Below, piece by piece: positions 1-6,436 of a DNA stretch of 7,877 bases. The notes under the pieces were generated by a model. The model saw nothing but the letters and a program-made list of their open reading frames with translations, made no database searches and was not told the DNA's origin. The position numbers and the translations under genes were made by a program. The DNA is from an uncultured Porphyromonadaceae bacterium (GTDB lineage Bacteria; Bacteroidota; Bacteroidia; Bacteroidales; Muribaculaceae). The stretch lies in assembly GCA_900552325.1 (NCBI GenBank), contig URZG01000091.1, positions 1-7,877 of the forward strand, read 5' to 3'. Within the stretch, counting starts at the first letter, position 1; each line of letters begins with the position of its first letter.

Positions 1-47
1 TTTTAGCATTTTGATACACCCACTTTACAGATCTACCCGGGGGGCAG

Positions 48-86
48 AAAAAACGCCCCGTCCGGGCCGCACGGCGGGGACGGGGC
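48..86 (-). terminator. Intrinsic terminator, minus strand
   Basis: GCCCCGTCC (55-63) pairs perfectly with GGACGGGGC (78-86). The interior can add a second short stem, GCCG with CGGC (66-69 and 72-75). Read on the minus strand, the hairpin is followed by one G and then six Ts (plus-strand As at 48-53). That is the classic hairpin plus U-tract arrangement. No T-tract follows on the plus strand, so it should work for minus-strand transcription. The nearest minus-strand gene upstream is the secreted-protein gene, whose stop lies about 265 bases away, so its transcript would carry a long repeat-filled 3' untranslated region. Confidence 0.8.
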
Positions 87-120
87 TGTGTTAGGAAATA
101 TTTGCAGCGGGATTTGTTGA

Positions 121-151
121 TTTATACCTAACTTTACTATTTATACCTAAC
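121..151. repeat. 12-bp direct repeat in AT-rich stretch
   Basis: TTTATACCTAAC occurs at 121-132 and again at 140-151, a period of 19 bases, within the AT-rich block between the terminator and the G-rich repeats. No function is evident. It could be remnant repeat sequence or a binding-site pair. Confidence 0.6.
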
Positions 152-229
152 ATTATCTTACTTTCTATATCTTTCTTGCTTTTATCTGTTTTCAGGGGTG
201 AGGGAGGCCTGATGGGCGGAGGGGGGAGG

Positions 230-256
230 CGGACGCTCCACGGAGCGTCCCTACAG
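230..256 (-). repeat. 27-bp palindromic dispersed repeat, copy 1
   Basis: The core GGACGCTCC-AC-GGAGCGTCC (231-250) is a perfect 9-bp inverted repeat around a 2-base centre. Together with flanking bases (230 and 251-256) it is the exact reverse complement of 4405-4431. Read on the minus strand, it lies downstream of the secreted-protein gene in the same relative orientation as copy 2 lies downstream of upp. As RNA it would form a strong hairpin, but no U-tract follows, so it is a dispersed repeat of REP type rather than a proven terminator. Confidence 0.85.
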
Positions 257-321
257 GGGGGGATTGTGGTGATCCTTCGTGGCGGTCGCGACCCTACGGG
301 GAGATTGTAACCGGACGGCTA

Positions 322-354
322 CTCTTGCCTCTCGCCTCTCGCCTCTCGCCTCTT
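322..354 (-). repeat. Heptad array 1 (RAGAGGC), abutting stop codon
   Basis: On the minus strand there are four full heptads (AAGAGGC once, then GAGAGGC three times) and a partial AAGAG that runs into GTAGCCGTCCGG (322 down to 311). The first heptad starts at 354, so the last two bases of the TAA stop at 353-355 are the first two bases of the array. The array therefore lies directly behind the secreted-protein gene with no spacer. Confidence 0.95.
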
Positions 355-3300
355 ATCGGATGAGCTCTTTGGTGACGGCGGTGCCTCGGCGGACGATGCA
401 GACGGTGCCGGGAACGGGAGCGTCAACGCGGATGCCCTGGAGGGTGTAGTATTCGGCGGGTGCGTCGGCATCGGTGTCGGCTGAAACGTCTGATACGGCG
501 GTTGTCTGTCCGTCGAATTTCACGAAGGTGTTGCCGTGGAGAGTGACGGGCCGGATCTGATATGTCACAGCATCGTCAGGATCAACGGCGCCTTCGGGGG
601 CGGTGGTGACGGTGACGTTGCCCACAGAGTGCACGGCATCGGCGGCATCGGCGGCGGCTGTTGCGGCACCGTCGGTTATGGCATAGACTGCGGGAACGGC
701 CTCGAATACCTTGTCGGAGAAGACGCCGCCCTGCATGTAGGCGCGGTTATACCAGGCGTCGAGGTGGTAGTGCACGTAGTAGTCCTGTATCCAGGAATCA
801 GTCTTCACGATATGGTTGTTTATCCTCATATCCTTCTTCTCCGGATTGTCGAGCCACCATTGGGGATCGGCGTCGGCGTCGAGGACGGTGCCATTGAGTT
901 CCACGGCGGTGAACCCGGAGAGTGCGGGAGCCTTGGAGTCGGTGCCGTGGGCGAAAGCTACGGCGTAGTTCGCCACGGGGAATCGGCCGGGATTGGGTTC
1001 GGAGGTCTGCGGTGTGTGTGAGGTGAAGGCGGACCAGTCGACGGTGGAGCCGTAGCGGCCTATGCCCTCGCCGCTCTTGTTGCGCCAGTTTGCCTCGCCG
1101 GTGAGTTGTATCTCGTCGGAGAAATCGTAGGGGTTGTATTCGATGGAGAATTTGCCGCCGGCTATGTATCTCTGGATCTGGTTGGGGAAGTTGAACTCAT
1201 AGTCGGCATCGACGTGGGTGGGGGTGAAACCGGCGTTTTCGGGGTCGAAGTACATGGAGACCTTTTCTGATTTCACGAATTTGGTGTTAGGCACAAGCCC
1301 TTCGGATGTCTCGAGCTCGGCATTGTCGGCGGTATTGTAGTAATTTCCGTTCTCGGCCTTGTAGGAATACTCAGCGCCGAGTTTTACGTCAGGCACGTCG
1401 TGGTAGGCGAGCTTTTCGCCGGCTTTATTGAGCAGGGAGTACTGCGAGTGGGCGTTATACCCTTTGTGGTACTCCATCATATAGAGGTAGTGACCGCGTT
1501 CGGAATCGGGGATATCGACTTTACCGGCCTTGAAATCGTCAAGTGAATGTCTGGTGTAGAGGTCGGCATGGCCGATACGGGTGAGGTAGTCCTGGAGGCG
1601 GCAGCCGAGGAGGGGAAGGAAGTCCTGATAGTAGTTATGATTCTCATCCTTATACTCACCTTGTGTTATGTTGGTGAGGTCGAGGTTGTAGAAGCGGGAG
1701 AAGGCCGGTTCGTTGAAGGCCACTTTCTCGCCGTGGAAGATGTTGGGGGTTTCGCTGACACTGTTTTCGTTTTCCGGGGGGATATAGGACCACTGTGCTT
1801 CCGACTTTATGGCTGCGGAGAGGTCGTACTCACCCTCGAAGGAGAGGTAGAAGCGTTTGTAGCGGGTATCGGGGGCGCCGTTTTCAAGAGTGGCCTCGGG
1901 GTCCTGGACTACCTGAAGGTAGATTTTACGTAGCCAGAAGGGGTATTCGGCCACCAGTCGGGAGTCGCCGCGCTTCTTGGCGCGCATGGACACGTAGTCG
2001 GGCTTTGTGTCGTCTTTCTGGGAGATGACATGGCTTTTGCCGGAATAGCCGAAATCCTTGTCGTAATTCTCGCTCCCTTCGGGCAGCGGGGTGTAGTCGT
2101 AGCCGTTCCACTCGCAGGGACCGAAATCATCCTGCCAGCCGATGAGCACGCGGGGATTGCCAGCATCGGGTTCATCGTTGTGTTTGGATCCGAATACGGG
2201 GAAAGCGTTGAGGGGGCGCGCCACCTCGTTGAGGCGGAACACGTGGCCCCACTTCACGTAGCGGAGGGCGTTGGCCCAGTAATTGTCGCCTGTGAAATAG
2301 TTGCGGAGGTCGGCGAACTCGAAGCGGATACCGCCTCGGAAGAAACGGCGCAGACCGGAGTTGGAGTCCTCTTTGCCGGTATCCCATCCGCCGTCCTTTA
2401 TATCTTCAAGCGAGGGGACTTGGATATAGATGCCTTTGCCGTCGTTATAGCCGGGGACGGAGAAGTCGATGACATATAGCTCGGAATTGGGATCGGTAAC
2501 CCGTTCGAAGCCTTTGTCTTTGCCGACTATGGCCTTATATTTGTCGTAGTCGGTGGTGGCCCACATCAGCGGGTGGCCTGCAGCCTCCGCCTCGGCATCG
2601 ATATCATCCACCTTGTGGAAGCAGAGCCATTTATAAGTGTAGCCGTCGATAGTCTCGGAGCGGAGGTATTTGGGGTCGATGGGATAGCGCTCGCCGTCCT
2701 TTACGCCCTCGATACCTTCCCATACGCGGAAGAGACCGCCGGAGGTATCCCATTTGGGAGCGGAGGTGCCTCCATCGGTCTGGGCGGTGCGGTAATCCCA
2801 TACCTGGAGCACGTAGGGGGATGTGCCGGTGCCTACCACGGGGATCTCGGGCGCTGCGGGCGGGGTATCTTCATTAAATGATATGGCATATTTCGTCTCC
2901 CCTTTCACGCGGTAGATGTAAATGCTCTTTACGGTTGTCTGCGATCCGAACTTCATGTCGACAGAACCTGCATCCTGAAACCAACCCTTATATTCAGGAA
3001 AAGTATTCTCGCTGAAGTGAATCCAGGCATCATTATCACTGTCGTAAAGGCAGAACTGGTCCCCGGCGGGAATAACATATCCGCTTTCATTTATATTTAT
3101 AAGGAATTTCTCGTAAGTGGCACGGCCAACAGTCTCCACTTCGCCTACTTTCTGCGAGAAGATCCTGAAGCAGTCTATTGTTGTAGTGGGGTCTTTAGGA
3201 GCTTTGTTAGAGCCGCGGCTCGGATTGTTTGCCGCCCATGTGCGTATTGCAGGGCATCCTGTCTTTGTATTGTTGTCATGTTCTTGATCCCATACGGCCA

Positions 3301-3367
3301 ACTGCACATCGGCATAGGCGGATAGACCGAGCAGGGCCACAAGAGAGAGTAGGAAGAATCGTTTCAT
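353..3367 (-). CDS. Large secreted protein of unknown function, 1004 aa
   Basis: I do not recognise a specific family. Residues 1-19 form a clear type I signal peptide (KR, then a hydrophobic run ending SAYA before D20), so the protein is exported. The start at 3367 is supported by that signal peptide and by a -7 box upstream. A first region (about 21-165) opens with VQLAVWD. A Pro/Ala linker (TPPAAPEIP, 168-176) follows, and a second region opens with the similar YVLQVWD (185-191), so the N-terminus may hold two related domains. The middle is rich in Tyr, Trp, Asp and Asn, as in surface or carbohydrate-associated proteins, but I see no catalytic motif. An Ala-rich segment (901-912) and an acidic Asp/Ala linker (about 959-969) precede the last 35 residues. 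Those contain YYTLQGIRV, PGTVCIVRRG and a KELIR end, resembling C-terminal modules common in secreted Bacteroidetes proteins, which may act in surface sorting or anchoring. Neighbours give no functional clue, and it appears to be monocistronic. Confidence 0.88.
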   Translation of the reverse strand: MKRFFLLSLVALLGLSAYADVQLAVWDQEHDNNTKTGCPAIRTWAANNPSRGSNKAPKDPTTTIDCFRIFSQKVGEVETVGRATYEKFLININESGYVIPAGDQFCLYDSDNDAWIHFSENTFPEYKGWFQDAGSVDMKFGSQTTVKSIYIYRVKGETKYAISFNEDTPPAAPEIPVVGTGTSPYVLQVWDYRTAQTDGGTSAPKWDTSGGLFRVWEGIEGVKDGERYPIDPKYLRSETIDGYTYKWLCFHKVDDIDAEAEAAGHPLMWATTDYDKYKAIVGKDKGFERVTDPNSELYVIDFSVPGYNDGKGIYIQVPSLEDIKDGGWDTGKEDSNSGLRRFFRGGIRFEFADLRNYFTGDNYWANALRYVKWGHVFRLNEVARPLNAFPVFGSKHNDEPDAGNPRVLIGWQDDFGPCEWNGYDYTPLPEGSENYDKDFGYSGKSHVISQKDDTKPDYVSMRAKKRGDSRLVAEYPFWLRKIYLQVVQDPEATLENGAPDTRYKRFYLSFEGEYDLSAAIKSEAQWSYIPPENENSVSETPNIFHGEKVAFNEPAFSRFYNLDLTNITQGEYKDENHNYYQDFLPLLGCRLQDYLTRIGHADLYTRHSLDDFKAGKVDIPDSERGHYLYMMEYHKGYNAHSQYSLLNKAGEKLAYHDVPDVKLGAEYSYKAENGNYYNTADNAELETSEGLVPNTKFVKSEKVSMYFDPENAGFTPTHVDADYEFNFPNQIQRYIAGGKFSIEYNPYDFSDEIQLTGEANWRNKSGEGIGRYGSTVDWSAFTSHTPQTSEPNPGRFPVANYAVAFAHGTDSKAPALSGFTAVELNGTVLDADADPQWWLDNPEKKDMRINNHIVKTDSWIQDYYVHYHLDAWYNRAYMQGGVFSDKVFEAVPAVYAITDGAATAAADAADAVHSVGNVTVTTAPEGAVDPDDAVTYQIRPVTLHGNTFVKFDGQTTAVSDVSADTDADAPAEYYTLQGIRVDAPVPGTVCIVRRGTAVTKELIR

Positions 3368-3450
3368 ATCACTGTGGAATGTAGGTTAGGTTAAAGGATT
3401 TGTGTGAGTGTTTGATAAAAAGATTACAGCATTTGTAAGGTTTTACAATG

Positions 3451-3458
3451 CAAAGATA
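3451..3458 (-). promoter_or_regulatory. -7 promoter box for the secreted-protein gene
   Basis: On the minus strand this reads TATCTTTG, a full match to the Bacteroidetes -7 consensus TAnnTTTG. It lies about 84 bases before the ATG at 3367 and would give an AT-rich leader of roughly 75 bases. I do not see a clear -33 TTTG element at the usual 19-21 base spacing, so the call rests on the -7 box alone. Confidence 0.5.
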
Positions 3459-3652
3459 TGCAGAAGAGCCGTCAGAGCGTCTTATTATAGCGCGAATATA
3501 GCTATGAAGGGGGTAATATCGTGGTAATAGGCTGATTTACAACGGAGCATCGCAGCGGAAATATAACAGTGGTCTGTGCTGAAATATGGCTTTTTCGACC
3601 CGGCGCGAGGGATACAGAGCGTCTACCGAGAGGATATTCGGGGGAAAATTCG

Positions 3653-3660
3653 TAACTTTG
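3653..3660 (+). promoter_or_regulatory. -7 promoter box for upp
   Basis: TAACTTTG matches the Bacteroidetes -7 consensus TAnnTTTG exactly and ends 20 bases before the ATG at 3681. That implies a very short leader of about 14 bases, a common layout in this phylum. No clear -33 element is visible. The box falls inside the upstream open-frame extension and supports 3681 as the start. Confidence 0.6.
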
Positions 3661-3680
3661 CGGAAAATACCGCACACAGT

Positions 3681-4334
3681 ATGAAAGTAATAGATTTTGC
3701 CAAGGAGCCGTCGCTGGTGAACCAGTATATGACGGAGCTGCGCGATGTGACCGTGCAGAAAGATATGCTGCGTTTCCGGCGCAACCTGGAGCGCATCGGC
3801 GAGATAATGGCCTACGAGATCTCGCGCACGCTGCACTACCGCAGCGAGGAGATCACCACGCCGCTGACGACGTGCCGCAGCCAGGTGCTTGACACGCCGG
3901 TGGTGCTGGCCACGATTTTCCGTGCCGGGGTGCCTTTCCACCAGGGGTTCCTGAACTTTTTCGACCATGCTGAGAACGCTTTCGTGTCGGCCTACCGCAA
4001 GTACAAGGAGAAGGAGAACTTCGATGTGTGCATCGAGTACCTGGCCTCACCGCGCCTCGACGGCAAGACGCTGATCCTCGCCGACCCGATGCTGGCCACG
4101 GGGGCGTCGATGGAGCTGTCGTACCGGGCGCTGCTCACCAAGGGGACGCCGGCCCACATACATGTGGCCTCGGTGATAGCCTCGCAGCAGGCCGTGGACT
4201 ATGTGGCGGAGCATTTCCCCGCCGACCGCACCACGCTGTGGGTGGGCGCCGTCGACGCCGAGATCAACTCGCACTCCTATATAGTGCCCGGCCTGGGCGA
4301 CGCCGGCGACCTGGCCTACGGGGTGAAGGAGTGA
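3681..4334 (+). CDS. upp: Uracil phosphoribosyltransferase
   Basis: This cytosolic enzyme joins uracil and PRPP to give UMP and pyrophosphate in pyrimidine salvage. The 217-residue length fits the family (about 208-220). The PRPP-binding loop is ILADPMLATGAS (132-143), with Ala where many homologues have Gly. The uracil-binding C-terminal motif is YIVPGLGDAGDLAYG (200-214). RAGVPFHQGF (81-90) corresponds to the conserved RAG segment of the family. I chose the ATG at 3681 because the product then starts with the usual MKVIDF-type N-terminus and because the -7 box sits 20 bases upstream. The longer frame from 3576 would add 35 unrelated residues. The gene stands alone: divergent from the secreted-protein gene and separated from the next gene by repeats. 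Its TGA stop shares two bases with heptad array 2. Confidence 0.96.
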   Translation: MKVIDFAKEPSLVNQYMTELRDVTVQKDMLRFRRNLERIGEIMAYEISRTLHYRSEEITTPLTTCRSQVLDTPVVLATIFRAGVPFHQGFLNFFDHAENAFVSAYRKYKEKENFDVCIEYLASPRLDGKTLILADPMLATGASMELSYRALLTKGTPAHIHVASVIASQQAVDYVAEHFPADRTTLWVGAVDAEINSHSYIVPGLGDAGDLAYGVKE

Positions 4335-4379
4335 GAGGCGAGAGGCGAGAGGCGAGAGGCAAGAGGCAAGAGGCAAGAG
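4333..4379 (+). repeat. Heptad array 2 (RAGAGGC), overlapping upp stop codon
   Basis: There are six full heptads (GAGAGGC four times, AAGAGGC twice) and a partial AAGAG. The first heptad begins at 4333, inside the upp TGA stop (4332-4334). The array runs straight into GTGGCCATCCGGGT (4379-4392). It has the same sense relative to the gene, and the same junctions at both ends, as array 1 behind the secreted-protein gene. Confidence 0.95.
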
Positions 4380-4454
4380 TGGCCATCCGGGTATGGTGGC
4401 CGGGCTGTAGGGACGCTCCGTGGAGCGTCCGCGGCCAAAGGTAGCCATCCGGGG
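4379..4454 (+). repeat. Two copies of the GTAGCCATCCGGG core around a palindrome
   Basis: A core motif occurs at 4379-4392 (GTGGCCATCCGGGT) and again at 4441-4454 (GTAGCCATCCGGGG), on either side of the palindromic repeat at 4405-4431. Related copies lie at 6338-6351 on the plus strand, and on the minus strand at 311-322 and around 6506-6520. The first copy can also fold, GGCCATC (4381-4387) with GGTGGCC (4395-4401), with one G-T pair. Confidence 0.75.
4405..4431 (+). repeat. 27-bp palindromic dispersed repeat, copy 2
   Basis: The core GGACGCTCC-GT-GGAGCGTCC (4411-4430) is a perfect 9-bp inverted repeat. The 27 bases 4405-4431 are the exact reverse complement of 230-256. In both places the unit reads TGTAGGGACG... 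in the direction of the preceding gene, downstream of a heptad array and core motif. Confidence 0.85.
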
Positions 4455-4522
4455 GGACGCCGGCGATGCCCGCTGCACCCGACGGCCTGACGGGCCGGCC
4501 GATAGACCGCTTGACTCTCAAC

Positions 4523-4549
4523 TGACCGCTCATTTCATTCGCGGCACAA
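4523..4549 (+). repeat. 27-bp direct repeat, left copy (upstream of the SulP gene)
   Basis: The sequence starting TGACCGCTCATTTCATTCGC at 4523 is identical over 27 bases to 6437-6463. The copies are 1914 bases apart in the same orientation and enclose the whole SulP gene. This copy lies 47 bases before the SulP start codon. It shows no strong internal palindrome. Confidence 0.9.
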
Positions 4550-4566
4550 ATGGGGAGAAGGGGAGG

Positions 4567-4574
4567 CAAATTTG
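4567..4574 (+). promoter_or_regulatory. Possible -7 promoter box for the SulP gene
   Basis: CAAATTTG has one mismatch (C for the first T) to TAnnTTTG. It ends 22 bases before the ATG at 4597, almost the same geometry as the upp box. There is no visible -33 element. Confidence 0.35.
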
Positions 4575-4596
4575 GTAATCTAAGGTAAAATAAGAT

Positions 4597-6336
4597 ATGA
4601 ATTTCAGTGGAAAAATCGAGTTCCGGCCCAGGTTGTGGTCGGCTCTTGGCCATTACAGCGCCAAAAAGCTGCAGGCCGACCTTGTGGCCGGTATTGTGGT
4701 GGGTATCGTGGCGCTGCCGCTGGCCATCGCTTTCGCCATCGCTTCGGGCGTGAGTCCGTCGGTGGGTCTTATCACCGCCATAGTGGGCGGTTTCATGGTG
4801 TCGGCGTTCGGGGGCAACTCCGTGCAGATCGGCGGCCCCACGGGGGCTTTCATCGTGATAGTCTACGGCATCATAGCCAATTTCGGCCTGGAGGGGCTGG
4901 CTATCGCCACGCTGATGGCGGGGCTTATCCTGGTGCTGATGGGGCTTTTCCGTCTGGGCACGGTGATAAAGTTCATCCCCTACCCTATCGTTGTTGGGTT
5001 CACCGCCGGTATAGCGCTGACAATCTTCTCCACGCAGGTCAACGACTTCCTGGGGCTGGGGCTCAAGGACCTCCCCTCGGAGTTCCTGCCCAAATGGGGG
5101 GTGTACCTGCGTTCGCTTGGCAACATCGACGTGCCTACGCTTATCGTGGCTGTGGTGTCGCTGGCTGTTATCGTGCTGACGCCCAAGGTTTCCAAACGTC
5201 TGCCGGGGGCGCTGACGGCTATCGTGGTTGTCACTGTAGCCACTTTCGCGCTACGGAGCTACGATGAGGGCTGGGCTGTGACCACGATCGGCGACCGCTT
5301 CGGGCAGCTCACGGCGCAGATGCCTGAGTTCCACGGTTTCCACCTGGATATGGCCACGATAAACATGCTGCTGCCGTCGGCGTTCACCATAGCGGTGCTC
5401 GGGGCGATAGAGTCGCTGCTGTCGGCCACGGTGGCCGACGGTTACACCGGCTCGCACACACGCACCAATACCGAACTTATCGGCCAGGGGCTGGCCAACA
5501 TCGCCGTGCCGTTCGTGGGGGGTATCCCCGTGACCGGGGCGATAGCGCGCACGATGACCAACATCTCGTCGGGTGGACGCACTCCGGTGGCGGGTATCAT
5601 ACACGCTGTGGTACTGCTGCTTATCTACATTTTCATGATGCCGCTGATCGCCTACGTGCCGATGGCCTGCCTGGCGGCAGTGCTGATGGTGGTGGCCTAC
5701 AACATGAGCGGCTGGCGCACTATCGTGGGGCTTGCCAAGGCTCCGAAGAGCGACCTGACGGTGATGGCGGTGACGTTCGTCCTGACGGTGGTGTTCGACC
5801 TTACGATCGCCATAGAGATCGGTCTGCTGCTGGCTGTGGTGCTGTTCCTGCGCCGCGTGATGGAGAACACGGAGATCCGCGTGTACTCCGAGCAGCTCGA
5901 CGTGGCGGAGGGTACTGACCTCGACGACTCGCACCACGAGGTGCTCGACGTGCTCCCCGGCGTGGAGGTGTACGAGATCGACGGGCCGTTCTTCTTCGGC
6001 ATAGCCACCAAGTTCGAGGAACTTATGCGCTCCACTCCCGGCGAGAAGGCCGTGGTGCGCATCATAAGGATGCGTAAGGTGCCGTTCGTGGACTCCACGG
6101 CGCTGCACAACCTGGAGATACTCATCAAATCGTCGCAGGCCGACGGGATACATGTGGTGCTCTCGGGCGTGCGCGAGAATGTGCGCGAAACCCTCGTACA
6201 TGCGGGGATAGACCGCCTCATCGGCGCCGACCATATCTGCGACCATATCTCCAAGGCAGTGGTGATGGCCAACTCGCTGGCTGATTCAGGGAAGAGGCAA
6301 GAGGCGAGAGGCAAGAGGCAAGAAGTTAAAGGTTAG
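4597..6336 (+). CDS. SulP-family inorganic anion transporter with STAS domain
   Basis: This is an inner-membrane carrier of the SulP (SLC26-like) family. Known substrates in the family are sulfate, bicarbonate and dicarboxylates, and the sequence alone does not decide which applies. Residues about 28-420 form the transport domain, with many hydrophobic segments starting at ADLVAGIVVGIVALPLAIAF. Family signatures visible are GGPTGAF (79-85), AIESLLSATVAD (270-281), NTELIGQGLANI (291-302) and GAIARTMTNISSGGRTPVAG (314-333). A cytoplasmic STAS domain covers about 456-558, with the typical VPFVDSTALHNL (495-506) including the conserved DS pair. The start at 4597 gives a normal N-terminus. The last 15 residues (GKRQEARGKRQEVKG, 565-579) are translated from heptad array 3 and are not part of the STAS fold. 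The native end was probably near residue 564. The gene is preceded by a weak -7 box and enclosed by a 27-bp direct repeat. Confidence 0.95.
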   Translation: MNFSGKIEFRPRLWSALGHYSAKKLQADLVAGIVVGIVALPLAIAFAIASGVSPSVGLITAIVGGFMVSAFGGNSVQIGGPTGAFIVIVYGIIANFGLEGLAIATLMAGLILVLMGLFRLGTVIKFIPYPIVVGFTAGIALTIFSTQVNDFLGLGLKDLPSEFLPKWGVYLRSLGNIDVPTLIVAVVSLAVIVLTPKVSKRLPGALTAIVVVTVATFALRSYDEGWAVTTIGDRFGQLTAQMPEFHGFHLDMATINMLLPSAFTIAVLGAIESLLSATVADGYTGSHTRTNTELIGQGLANIAVPFVGGIPVTGAIARTMTNISSGGRTPVAGIIHAVVLLLIYIFMMPLIAYVPMACLAAVLMVVAYNMSGWRTIVGLAKAPKSDLTVMAVTFVLTVVFDLTIAIEIGLLLAVVLFLRRVMENTEIRVYSEQLDVAEGTDLDDSHHEVLDVLPGVEVYEIDGPFFFGIATKFEELMRSTPGEKAVVRIIRMRKVPFVDSTALHNLEILIKSSQADGIHVVLSGVRENVRETLVHAGIDRLIGADHICDHISKAVVMANSLADSGKRQEARGKRQEVKG

Positions 6337-6340
6337 AGTA
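6292..6340 (+). repeat. Heptad array 3, translated into the SulP C-terminus
   Basis: Four full RAGAGGC heptads (6292-6319) are followed by three degenerate units in the same 7-base phase (AAGAAGT, TAAAGGT, TAGAGTA). The array then runs into the core GTAGCCATCCGGGT (6338-6351). The SulP reading frame passes through it and stops at TAG 6334-6336, inside a heptad. Because 7 is not a multiple of 3, every frame of the array reads the same 7-residue cycle, KRQEARG. Confidence 0.95.
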
Positions 6341-6366
6341 GCCATCCGGGTGGGGCTTGGCTACGA

Positions 6367-6408
6367 TAGCTATTTTAGCTATTTTAGCTGATTTAGCTAT
6401 GATAGCTG
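6367..6408 (+). repeat. 9-bp tandem repeat, TAGCTATTT type
   Basis: Units are TAGCTATTT (6367-6375), TAGCTATTT (6376-6384), TAGCTGATT (6385-6393), TAGCTATGA (6394-6402) and a partial TAGCTG (6403-6408). It is an AT-rich island in GC-rich surroundings, in the gap between the convergent SulP and permease genes. No protein or RNA role is evident. Confidence 0.85.
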
Positions 6409-6436
6409 CCTTTGCCGGAAAGCTGCCTCAGGCGGA

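Larger units (their letters stand above)
1..352. other. Intergenic region with terminator, AT-rich stretch and dispersed repeats
   Basis: I see no convincing gene in this stretch. From left to right it holds a minus-strand intrinsic terminator (48-86), an AT-rich stretch (about 90-195) with a 12-bp direct repeat, then a G-rich stretch with a 27-bp palindromic repeat (230-256), a 10-bp palindrome GGTCGCGACC (284-293), a core motif (311-322, read on the minus strand) and a heptad array that touches the stop codon at 353-355. The blocks CCTACAGGGGGGGATTGT (251-268) and CCTACGGGGAGATTGT (293-308) are similar, so part of this stretch may be an old tandem duplication. A 20-codon ATG-to-TAA frame on the minus strand (153 to 91) is not claimed as a gene. 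Confidence 0.7.
3368..3680. other. Divergent intergenic region with two promoters
   Basis: This gap lies between divergent genes. It holds a -7 box for the minus-strand secreted-protein gene (3451-3458) and one for upp (3653-3660). The frame of upp stays open upstream to 3576, but that extension would cover the upp promoter box, so I do not treat it as coding. A 10-base repeat CAGAGCGTCT occurs at 3473-3482 and 3615-3624, about as far from one gene as from the other. This could be chance or an operator pair. I see no RNA gene or riboswitch fold. Confidence 0.6.

Noticed and set aside
1..9. Possible start codon of a minus-strand gene leaving the left edge (ATG at 9-7, then CTAAAA)
   Set aside because: Only three codons are visible, with no promoter box between it and the terminator, so it cannot be supported.
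536..1021. Plus-strand open frame opposite the secreted-protein gene
   Set aside because: The product is Gly/Val-rich without domains and antisense to a gene with a clear signal peptide and C-terminal module.
3576..3680. N-terminal extension of upp by 35 residues
   Set aside because: The extension does not resemble family N-termini and covers the exact -7 box at 3653-3660. The ATG at 3681 gives the normal length.
4333..4379. CRISPR array
   Set aside because: Units are 7 bases with no spacers and no Cas genes. It is a simple tandem array.
4411..4430. Strong palindrome behind upp as an intrinsic terminator
   Set aside because: The stem is strong but no U-tract follows on either strand, and the same unit recurs elsewhere. 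A dispersed repeat is the safer call.
5251..6246. Long minus-strand open frame (331 codons) opposite the SulP gene
   Set aside because: It lies fully antisense to a clear SulP/STAS coding sequence. Its product is His/Arg-rich with no domain, as expected for a shadow of high-GC coding DNA.
4597..6336. Naming the SulP gene as a sulfate or bicarbonate transporter
   Set aside because: Substrate cannot be read from the motifs, and no sulfur-assimilation or carbonic anhydrase gene is adjacent.
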